Source: an uncultured Methanospirillum sp. (GTDB lineage Archaea > Halobacteriota > Methanomicrobia > Methanomicrobiales > Methanospirillaceae). Taken from it: a stretch of 64,000 nucleotides of DNA. The notes below the pieces were generated by a model. That model ran no database searches. It was given only the letters and a program-made list of their open reading frames with translations, and was not told where the DNA came from. Location: contig NZ_OY764544.1 of NCBI RefSeq assembly GCF_963668475.1, forward strand, positions 2,418,001-2,482,000, in the 5' to 3' direction. Both the position numbers and the translations under genes were made by a program. Every line of letters starts with the position of its first letter. Position 1 is the stretch's first letter. This document shows, in pieces, positions 54,505 through 62,800 of the stretch.

Positions 54505-57491
54505 ACCACTCCTCCCCCTGCTTTTCCGGGACCTGATTTTTGCTTCTCCCGTTCATAACATGCAGTACACAGTCTCGTCCGGTCTCCTGGATCAGACCAG
54601 ACTGCAGGCCTGATCCCACAGAGATCACAGGTCCCACCATCATCCCGGTGGAGAAATGCATCAGGATCTATCACTCCCGGAAGAGCCATCACAGACGCCA
54701 CCTCCCTGGATACTGCATGGCGATAGCAGGATACACAGAGCCATCTTCTTCCATGCGGACTCCGCCGTCGTGCTGCAGACCGTCGCTCCTTGTACTGCAC
54801 CTGCCTCTTCCCACATACAGAGCAGGTTCTCTGTTCAGGAAACCCGTCGATAAGGATGAAGTCCTTTGGATTGATCGATGAGATAGAGCAACCAGGGTCA
54901 GCTGATTCTGATGAACAATATTCTGATGAAGCGTTTTCTGATGAAAAACCCTGATCATCTTCTGATACATCGCATTTCCGGCTTTCATGCTCTCCCGTGG
55001 ATTGTGGATCGCCATCGGTTGTATCATGAGAATCATTCCCGTTATCATCCTCTGCTGCAAGCCAGACACTGCCACCTTTGAGCCATGATTTGTACAAATC
55101 CTGGTCCCACAGGTACACCGTTGTCCGCCGCGTCGTCGTCTTTCCCTCATCTCCCTTCGTCACTGTCCGATCAAGATATGAGATAGCAGGACACTTCGCA
55201 AGAAGACCTGAATAGGTCTTACCATATGACCTGTACCCATGCAGCAGTTTCGCAACCGAACTACTTGACCAGCCTGAAATCCGCTGCATCTGTGCGATAG
55301 TAATCTCTGACTGCCCGTATGATGAGAGGATATCGATAAGCCCTGATTCACGCCGTGTCAGTTTTGTCCCCTGACCGCCGGTCTTTCCATTAAGTGCAAC
55401 AAAGAGTTCTGCTGCCTTCTCAAAGTCCCGGACTGTCGCCACCACACACGATATCCCGTTAATGAGGGTTTTCTCCCGCTGAAACTGATAGATCGCTGCA
55501 TGTGTTCTGATCAAATCAAGGAGCATGTCAGGATTTCGCCTGTTCTCTGCTGACTGGAACCTGATTCGGAGTGCAAACGGGATGACAACAAAGACCTCCT
55601 CAAGTGCCTCCCATATCCGGTGACATATCCGAATATCATCACGTGTCCCGGTGATAGAGCCCGGAAGTTCTCCGGCCTGTTCAAGGGTCCGCATGAGAAC
55701 CCGCTGGTCCTGCTCGTCGGTGTCATCGATCCAGCAGGTGAGCATCCGGTTGAACACCTGGTCATCACCGACCCCTTCCACCTTGGCAAGCCACCAGACG
55801 CACCGTTCAGGAATGATGCAGGTTAGCGGCTTTCTGTCTTTGTTTACTGTCCGGTACGGAAATGGTTTCTGAAACGAGGTGGTCACTCCTTTCAGGATCT
55901 CCTGCATCTGGTCTGAAAGGCTCACATCATCGAGCGTGATCACGGTGCCCGGGTTGAGATCCTCCATGTAAAAGAGGGCCTTGTCGCTCATCCGTCCTTC
56001 AATCCTGAACTCTGGCGGGATAAGTGATCGCATGGTATCCATTGTGTGTGACTTCCCCTTTCCTGACTCTCCGGATATCGAGACATGAAGCCCCTTGCTG
56101 TTCACCACGGTTCGAGAGATCAGCGAATGGATAAGGCACTGTGCTACCTGCTGATCGCCTTCATGCCTCCTGCCAAAGGTTTCAAGCATGTATGCGAGTG
56201 GATCACTGTTTGACAGGATCTCCTGTGCTTTGCCTCTCTCACTCTCTGTAATACTTTCTGTAATGCCCTCTGTGATCCTTCCAATGACAACATCGCCCGT
56301 ATCTCCGTCATCATGAACTGCTTGCCCATTCTGCCGGTTCTGAACCTCAAGAGCCTCCTGAATGTCATCGTCACAGGTTCTGCCTTCGGCCTCGTTCCTG
56401 GCTCTGATCCGTTCAGATCTCCGCTGAGCATACCACCTCTCTGCATCCCGGTGAGGCGGTTCAAATCTCTTTCTTAATTCAGGCCATCGTTGCATTCCAC
56501 TTCCGCATGAGTCGTGGTGACATCCGGCAAAGATCGCACCGCTCTCGAATTGAATGGCAAATGCACCGTCTGTATGTGCATCAGAGAATGGACATTTGTC
56601 AAGTACATACAGTGTACCTCCCTGGTATGGCTTGGCGGTGTATGTCAGGTTGTACCTGGTGAGCCACTTTGCAAGATCAAGGACTGGCTCGCTGACCGCT
56701 GTCATAGCCTCCGGTGTCCGTGTCTTTCCCCGTTTTGTGGGCTCAGATGGCTGAACCGGGTACATACGTACGAGCTCGTTCAGGTCGTCCGCAGAGAGAA
56801 CTCTCTCTTTTGGTGGCATCGAGAGGACCTGCGATCTCCGGTGAGGACGGGTGGGAAGATCATCACCTTTGCGTGATATCGTCCCGTACACCTTCCAGAT
56901 CCGTGCAGCATTGAAGTTCGCGGTATCAACTTTGCATCTGGTATTCGAGAATCTGGTGTCAAGGAGCTCAAGGACCTTTCTGATGAGATCCCGGCTTTCG
57001 TTGGTGTTGATCAGATCCAGCTGATAGAGCAGATGGGCACCATTGCCTGAATCAGCCATGAGTGGCGCTGGCCATCCGCACGAGGAGAGGAACGCCCTGA
57101 TGGTCTCAGCAAGCGAGCTGGCTGCCTCATGCTCTTCATCAGATGAGGAGACGCCCGAAGGCCTCACCGGATCGATGTCTATCGGAAGCCAGCGTCTTCT
57201 CACGATGTCTGCATCTGCGGTTGATGCATCCTTTCTCTCAAGTCTGTACTTGATCCTGTTCGCCCGTCTTGCAAGAAGAGCAGGGTTCACCTCGTTGAGT
57301 GTGACATACGTGCCTGATACACGGGTATCCTTCTCCCGTTCAAGGAGATCAACTGCGGCTTTTTTGAGATCATCATAGTATCCTGATGAGATCCCCTCGC
57401 CTGAAATGGTCCGTATCTCGATGATCTGACCTGGATCAAAGAGGTACTGCAGCCCGGCAAGCACCTCATCATACTGCGAATCAGCAGCCAT
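54501..57491 (-). CDS. primase-helicase replication protein of a mobile element
   Basis: 996 residues. Residues ~1-230 are an archaeo-eukaryotic-type primase domain: RWLPIDIDPVRP (D-x-D metal site), MADSGNGAHLLYQL, and KVDTANFNAARIWKVYGTIS ending RPHRRS. A zinc-binding stretch follows (CPFSDAH ... AGCHHDSCG, ~310-345). An ATPase/helicase domain has Walker A SGESGKGKS near residue 475 and Walker B VITLDDVS. A winged-helix (~700-745; QRISGWSSSSVAKLLHGY) and two C-terminal zinc knuckles (CSVCG ... CVSCY; CDLCG ... CTACY) end the protein. This architecture is common in phage and plasmid replicons. It should initiate and unwind element DNA. Start ATG at 57491 follows CCGGAG. A TATA-like CTTTATTA lies ~40 bases upstream. 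Confidence 0.85.
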   Translation of the reverse strand: MAADSQYDEVLAGLQYLFDPGQIIEIRTISGEGISSGYYDDLKKAAVDLLEREKDTRVSGTYVTLNEVNPALLARRANRIKYRLERKDASTADADIVRRRWLPIDIDPVRPSGVSSSDEEHEAASSLAETIRAFLSSCGWPAPLMADSGNGAHLLYQLDLINTNESRDLIRKVLELLDTRFSNTRCKVDTANFNAARIWKVYGTISRKGDDLPTRPHRRSQVLSMPPKERVLSADDLNELVRMYPVQPSEPTKRGKTRTPEAMTAVSEPVLDLAKWLTRYNLTYTAKPYQGGTLYVLDKCPFSDAHTDGAFAIQFESGAIFAGCHHDSCGSGMQRWPELRKRFEPPHRDAERWYAQRRSERIRARNEAEGRTCDDDIQEALEVQNRQNGQAVHDDGDTGDVVIGRITEGITESITESERGKAQEILSNSDPLAYMLETFGRRHEGDQQVAQCLIHSLISRTVVNSKGLHVSISGESGKGKSHTMDTMRSLIPPEFRIEGRMSDKALFYMEDLNPGTVITLDDVSLSDQMQEILKGVTTSFQKPFPYRTVNKDRKPLTCIIPERCVWWLAKVEGVGDDQVFNRMLTCWIDDTDEQDQRVLMRTLEQAGELPGSITGTRDDIRICHRIWEALEEVFVVIPFALRIRFQSAENRRNPDMLLDLIRTHAAIYQFQREKTLINGISCVVATVRDFEKAAELFVALNGKTGGQGTKLTRRESGLIDILSSYGQSEITIAQMQRISGWSSSSVAKLLHGYRSYGKTYSGLLAKCPAISYLDRTVTKGDEGKTTTRRTTVYLWDQDLYKSWLKGGSVWLAAEDDNGNDSHDTTDGDPQSTGEHESRKCDVSEDDQGFSSENASSEYCSSESADPGCSISSINPKDFILIDGFPEQRTCSVCGKRQVQYKERRSAARRRSPHGRRWLCVSCYRHAVSREVASVMALPGVIDPDAFLHRDDGGTCDLCGIRPAVWSDPGDRTRLCTACYEREKQKSGPGKAGGGVV

Positions 57492-57590
57492 GGCTGCTCC
57501 GGCACGCTATTGCACCCATTACACTAATAAAGGGCAAAAATATGCGGTTATGAGAATTCAGCGCCTGCTGCCTGATGAGACGTGAGTTCA

Positions 57591-57932
57591 TCATACCACC
57601 GGGAGTGGAAGTGCCCCACCTGGATTGATCTGATATCGAATCCATCCGGTCTTATCCCGAATCCAGTACTGCACATCTCCGGGGAAATGGTAGTTTCTCG
57701 TGAGATTCGAGAGAGTCTGTATATCATCACTGATGGAGCCTCTCCGGCTGGATCTGGCATAGATGAAGAAGACTTTTCCGTCTTTGTCCCAGGCAACAAG
57801 GTTAATTCCTGCAGACTCGTGGGTATGACTCTGCGCAACCCTGATGACCGTGTATCCTCTTCTGATAAGAAGATCCATGGCACTGTACTCTGCCGTCCTT
57901 CTGGTCCGGTAATCCGGATTTTCAGGCCTCAT
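57591..57932 (-). CDS. PD-(D/E)XK nuclease-like protein with degraded active site
   Basis: 113 residues, start fixed by GGAGG five bases before the ATG at 57932. The sequence RRTAEYSAMDLLIRRGYTVI, then AGINLVAWDKDGKVFFIYAR and SSRR, has the layout of small restriction-like nucleases (Hjc, VRR-NUC or UPF0102 type: helix, strand, G-x-D-x-V-x-x, E-x-K). The catalytic Asp is replaced by Asn (GINLVAW) and the E-x-K position reads Y-A-R, so it may bind DNA without cutting, or be a divergent enzyme. It is transcribed toward the primase gene, which it precedes by 100 bp on the same strand. Confidence 0.65.
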   Translation of the reverse strand: MRPENPDYRTRRTAEYSAMDLLIRRGYTVIRVAQSHTHESAGINLVAWDKDGKVFFIYARSSRRGSISDDIQTLSNLTRNYHFPGDVQYWIRDKTGWIRYQINPGGALPLPVV

Positions 57933-58470
57933 TCATCCTCCAAACGTGCGTTCCTGAATGAGATTCCTGCCTTATCAAACGGGTCATCCACCTGTATTTA
58001 CAACCGTGATTGATGGATATGCTTAAAATTTCAGACTGTGATACTTGATCACTCCCCTTGGTGATATGCCCCCAAGCAAATCCATCTGACGGGGAGTACA
58101 TTATGCTCCAACTCCTTTTGTCGTACTATCATCCTTCTACCTGAGTTTTATCAGTGTAACCAGGTAGTGAAAGACTGTAATCTCTTCATCCTACTAAAGC
58201 TTTTGAAATTGATTTTTCTTAAATAAAAAGATTTAATTAATCATAAAGCACGGGGTCACGTTTCATTTCATAACAATCTACGTATCTGGTTTTTTTTAGA
58301 TTTGTGACGTATTTTGGTCGATTTATTCCGGTGTACATTGGGGTGCTCTTATCGTACGAGATTTAGATGATTCATTCGTAAATCTTTGGATTTCGGGTAT
58401 CTCTTTTGAACCTTTTATACTCAGGATACGTATGAGATAGTGTCGCAATACTGCGACGATGGGGGAACAG
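57933..58470. promoter_or_regulatory. AT-rich divergent control region of the element
   Basis: ~540 bp between the divergent nuclease-like gene and the three-gene cassette. It becomes very AT-rich from 58200 (AAATAAAAAGATTTAATTAA), has no coding frame, and ends in the promoter at 58413. Such a tract could also hold a replication origin, but no iterons were recognised. Confidence 0.4.
58413..58457 (+). promoter_or_regulatory. promoter with palindrome at the transcription start
   Basis: TTTTATAC (58413-58420) is a TATA box predicting a start near 58442. Exactly there lies GTCGCA (58442-58447), ATAC, TGCGAC (58452-58457), a perfect 6-bp inverted repeat, and 13 bases later the ATG with GGGGG before it. 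A protein bound here would block initiation; as RNA it would form a 5'-end hairpin. Confidence 0.6.
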
Positions 58471-58980
58471 ATGGGAGATTTTACTCAGAAGAGTGTTGTG
58501 AAGTCAGCGGTGAGAAAGCTTGCTTCACCGATTGCAGATTATACCGCGTTCAATGCTCTTGTCCAGGATGTCCTGGACAACAATCCGTGGGGATGCACAG
58601 TCTATGAGTCTGCAGGTGTTGCAAAGCCTGCGGTTGAGAAGACAAAGGAGGCGTATGCAGCCACTATCGTGTATGAGAATGCAGAGGCGAAGACGGTAGG
58701 GAGCATTCCGGTTCGTGGGCCGACGATGGCAGCGGTGAACACTGCTGTCACCCAGATAACGGGTATTGCAGCGATCACTACCGGTATGGGGGCCGGTGTG
58801 ACCGCTTCACGTGATTCGTCAGAGGACTCGTTCAGCTGTACGCTCAAGGCTCATGCAAGCAACGGCGAGCTCTACACGGTGACATTCAAGAGGGACGGTG
58901 TCACGATCTCCAGTTATGAGGCTGATTCAATTCGTACCGGTCTTGAGGCCTGGGCTGATACGGTTGCCATCCTGGCTTGA
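58471..58980 (+). CDS. hypothetical protein, first gene of the element cassette
   Basis: 169 residues from ATG at 58471 (GGGGG five bases upstream; another ATG at 58459 is less well placed). Soluble, alpha/beta, rich in Ala, Val and Thr: KSVVKSAVRKLASPIADYTA, NPWGCTVYESAGV, AAVNTAVTQITGIAAI, and GELYTVTFKRDGVTISSYEA near the end. No catalytic motif and one or two cysteines only. I recall similar proteins as conserved hypotheticals of methanogens but cannot assign a role. Its promoter and palindrome suggest repression. It is followed by a secreted and a membrane protein, so a structural or envelope-linked role for the trio is possible. Confidence 0.72.
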   Translation: MGDFTQKSVVKSAVRKLASPIADYTAFNALVQDVLDNNPWGCTVYESAGVAKPAVEKTKEAYAATIVYENAEAKTVGSIPVRGPTMAAVNTAVTQITGIAAITTGMGAGVTASRDSSEDSFSCTLKAHASNGELYTVTFKRDGVTISSYEADSIRTGLEAWADTVAILA

Positions 58981-59009
58981 ACCTCTCTTTTTTCATATCC
59001 GGGGGGAGT

Positions 59010-59555
59010 ATGAAGAGAGGGTACGTTCTTGGGGGGTTCATCTGCCTTATCCTTGCAGGTCTTGCTGGTGCTGAGTACCTTTCAACATCGATACATTCTG
59101 ACGGGTCTGTGATGCTTGCAACATCAGGGTCTGATCAGAACGGCTCGTTTGTGTCACGGGCTCTGGGTGTGGACGCTGTTCGGCTGGTCAGGACGGTATC
59201 CGGTAATGATGAGCATGATCTGACAATATCAGGATCAGGGCCGGTTCTGGTGTCTGATGCTCTTTCTGCGGTTCAGAAAAGCAATGAGGTACGGGATCGC
59301 TGTGTGTTTCTTGATGCCGAAGGAGAGAGGCCTGTTGGTGTGGCCTCGGTGTACATTTCAGGAATTCTGCATGGGGGTGAGTTCGACGTCTCGCGGGCTA
59401 TCGGGCCTGATCTCTCGGGTGAGACCCTGGTGAACGGGTCCGGGCTGATGGCGTTCGAGTCTTTTGTATCAGGGAACAGGTCTCTGAGGAGCAGGGGGTT
59501 TGTGTCCGGGAACCTGACGGTGGAGGATCTCTTCAGGTTTGGAGGAAGGATATGA
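59010..59555 (+). CDS. hypothetical secreted protein of the element cassette
   Basis: 181 residues from ATG at 59010, preceded by GGGGGGAGT; the frame opens 11 codons earlier without a ribosome site. Signal peptide or anchor KRGYVLGGFICLILAGLAGA, then a ~160-residue extracellular domain rich in Ser, Gly and Val (STSIHSDGSVMLATSGS, SGILHGGEFDVSRAIGPDL, GNRSLRSRGFVSGNLTVEDL). Several N-x-S/T sites. No catalytic motif. It could be a virion or cell-surface protein of the element. Its stop codon overlaps the next start by four bases. Confidence 0.72.
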   Translation: MKRGYVLGGFICLILAGLAGAEYLSTSIHSDGSVMLATSGSDQNGSFVSRALGVDAVRLVRTVSGNDEHDLTISGSGPVLVSDALSAVQKSNEVRDRCVFLDAEGERPVGVASVYISGILHGGEFDVSRAIGPDLSGETLVNGSGLMAFESFVSGNRSLRSRGFVSGNLTVEDLFRFGGRI

Positions 59556-59803
59556 TCGCTGAAGTTGTAGCCGGGGTATCATCCGGATTTGCGGTGATGA
59601 ACGCGGTTGCAGCGTATCATCTCTATAGGCAGTATCGTCTGCTGGCAGAGGAGTCGGGAGAGTTTGCAGGCCGGGTTTATTCTCTGATCAGGGAGGAGGA
59701 TGGTGAGATCGTGACCGATCCGGTGGTGCTGGCCGGAGAGGTGATGGATCATATGAGCCGGTTGTCCGGGGTTGTGACGTGGATCAAGGGACAGAAATGG
59801 TAA
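59552..59803 (+). CDS. small membrane-associated protein of the element cassette
   Basis: 83 residues, start overlapping the preceding stop (ATGA). A hydrophobic N-terminal stretch (IAEVVAGVSSGFAVMNAVAA) is followed by an amphipathic helical region (YHLYRQYRLLAEESGEFAGR) and an acidic one (REEDGEIVTDPVVLAGEVMD). Small helical proteins with this layout often act as holins, pilot or assembly proteins, but nothing here proves that. It converges on the PKD giant across ~70 bp. Confidence 0.68.
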   Translation: MIAEVVAGVSSGFAVMNAVAAYHLYRQYRLLAEESGEFAGRVYSLIREEDGEIVTDPVVLAGEVMDHMSRLSGVVTWIKGQKW

Positions 59804-59875
59804 GGGATGATTTATAATAAGTATCCTGAAAACAATTATCCAAAATTTTTCAGGTATAGGAAAAAATTACTCCTA

Positions 59876-62800
59876 TTACGCAGTTCCGGTCCAATTTAGG
59901 AATCGTTTACACTTAGATCCCGGATTAAACTGAATTCTCCAGTTCCATACTCCTGAGCTTGTTGTTCCTTCGAGATTTGAACTCATGGTCTTCCATGTCG
60001 GCGAGTTATTACCGATATATACATCATAACGCCGTGCAGCATTGTATACCATATTCGGTATCTTGTAATATCCTGTCTGATTTGTGTAAGAATACCAGAG
60101 AAAAATGTCAGGAGATGCATTCTGATAGAGTTCAAGTCTCACATGGCTCATTGGGCTGCCCGTTGTCGAGTTTGTCACCAATCCCTGTACAAAGAAACAT
60201 GTTGGTGCATAATAAGAAACAATGGTATGATTTCTGATTACATTATTGAATGTATATGGATTGATTGGTCCAACAACCTCTCCATCTATCGCGACATCCG
60301 AAAGTTCATAATCCACTTTATCGAAAGAGAATGCATCAATCATGGTATAACTCTGAGTACCGCCACATGTGACATAGGTTAGCCCTTCTGGACTTATTTT
60401 TCCGGTAGTCGGGATATATGTGTAACCGGTTGCCGGAGCCATGTAGTATGACGATGCACTGATTGTGTAAGGTCCTGTTGGTTCAAATGATGCATTGATC
60501 GTATGGTTTGCCTGGACATTAGTGAAACTATAGGAACTGACTGCCCCTACTGACAAGTTGTCAACCAGAACATCCTTGATCCCGTAACAGGTGTTACTGA
60601 CAATGGTATACAGTAATGAATCTCCCTCCGTTACTGTTGTATTTCCTGCCGGACTGATTGTCCCACCTGTTCCGGCAGTTGCAGATATTACATAGGTCGG
60701 CTTTACCTGGACAGTCCTGTTCATCGAAAAGATCTGAGTACACTCGTTCTGAACCTTGAGCGTAATATTGTACAATCCTGCTACCGAATATGTGTGCGAA
60801 GAGGGTGCTGGATTCTGGGCATCGGTTGTGTAATAATAACCTCCGTCTCCAAAATACCAACGCCATGCTTTTATTTTGTTATGCGGGGTTGAGTTCTCGG
60901 TAAAGGTCACGGTGAGAGGAACCGGGCCACTCTGTGGTGTTACATTGAACCACGGGGTAATGTTTTCACAGTCTAACTGAATTAGTCGTATATTCTGTCC
61001 CTGGTTTCCACAGTTGTTTTCTCCAAAGAGCATGACTGTATACTGATCACGGGTAGGATAGATATGGGTCGGGTTTGCCTCATGAGAAGCGGTTCCGTCT
61101 CCAAAGAGCCAGGTCCACTCGGTAATTTTTGCAAATTCAACAGGATCAGATGGTTCTGTTATTGTAAATGTTACATCAAGAGGATCTTCACTATCCGGGT
61201 TGTTCACAACATATGCAAAATCGATTGAGACATTACTGCATTGAACATCCACATACCCGCTCTTCACTCCAGATTTTCCGCAATCACTGGTTGGAATGAG
61301 GGTTACAAGGTAATGACCCACTGTTGTATATTTGTGAGATATGTCACCTGTTGTTATCGTCCCGTTTCTCACTAGTTCGCTATATGACCCGTCACCAAAG
61401 TCCCAGTGCCACCGTGTCGGAGAGCCCGTGGTAAGGTCTTTGAAGTTGACAACAACCGGTGCTGTGTCATTTACATATAATGGAGTGAAGTTTGCGATGA
61501 TATCAGGACACTCTGATCCGTTATAGATCAGTTTCTGCACATTGTCTTTAGAACCACATGTATTCTGAACAGTTAATCCAACAAGATACGTTGTCAGGGA
61601 TGGGAATTTGTGTGTCACCTGCCCTGCTGCTGTCTGCCAGGCTGCCTTGTCCCACGTTGTAGTGGACCCATCTCCAAAGTCCCAGGTCCACTGTGTGATG
61701 TTGTTTCCATGCCCCTGGGATAGATCAGTGAAACTGACTGTGAGATTGTTTGTTGTAGTATTTGCTGCAAGGTACTGGTAGCCATAATCTGCGGTAACAC
61801 CAGGGCAGGTGACATTTACATATCCGGTCTGTTGTTTCGAGAGTCCGCACGAGTTGTACCCTGTAAGTGTTACTGCGTAGAGTCCGCTCTGGGTGTATGT
61901 GTGAATCGGATTCTGCTCTTCTGAACTGAGTCCGTCTCCAAAGTTCCAGAACCAACTGGTTACATTGATGGTTTTTTCAATGTACTGTACCGGGAGTGGT
62001 GGTGTGCCATTCGATTCAAGGGGCGAAAAATTCACGCTGAAATTACTGGAACACGATCCGTTATAGATCAACCGTGATGTCCAGTCAGTAGAACCGCATT
62101 CGTTAGCAATCTCAAGCATTGCAGTGTAGGATGCAACATCCGGGTATTTGTGGATAATCCTCCCAGCTGCTGACTGCCAGGCTGTCTTATCCCAGGTTGT
62201 CTTTGTTCCGTCTCCAAATGTCCAGGTCCATGAGCTGATGTTGGATCTGCCATAGTCATTTGAGGTGTCATTGAAGAGTATGGTCAGGTTGTCTGTGGCA
62301 CTATCAATGGCGAGATATTCGAATCCAAATGATGCACTCACATTTGGGCACGAGAGGTTCACAGTTCCGATCTTGGTTCCAGACAGTCCGCAGTTATTGG
62401 TAGCGGTAAGAGAGACCGCGTACCTGCCACTTGAATTGAATATGTGTGTGGGATTTTGGATATCTGATGTGTACCCGTCTCCGAAGTTCCAGGTCCAGTT
62501 GGTTGCATTTGGTGTGAGATCGGTGAATGTTATCTCTCTTGGTGCTTTATCCTCAACATACAATGGAGAGAAGTTTGCAAGCACTTCACTGCATGGAGTT
62601 CCGTTGTAGATCAACTTGTGTGTATAATTTGTGGCTCCACAGTCACTATCAACCGTTAATTTTGCGGTATATGGTGCAAATTCCGGATACGTGTGAGAGA
62701 TCTTATGATCTGCTTCGCTCCATTGGGTCCAGTTCCATGTTGCATATGAACCATCTCCATAGTCCCAGCGCCAGAAGTTGATAATGCTTGTATTATATGA

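Larger units (their letters stand above)
53771..59803. mobile_element. putative integrated replicon (virus- or plasmid-derived)
   Basis: The block contains replication functions (primase-helicase), a nuclease-like protein, small genes with operator-like repeats and a three-gene cassette of hypothetical secreted and membrane proteins. It follows a KilA-N remnant. No integrase, tRNA or clear flanking direct repeat was seen, so the ends are arbitrary and the element may be partial or a domesticated plasmid. Confidence 0.45.

Noticed and set aside
53124..59875. Attachment sites or tRNA flanking the putative element
   Set aside because: I looked for a tRNA and for direct repeats around both ends and found none I could support, so element boundaries are left open.
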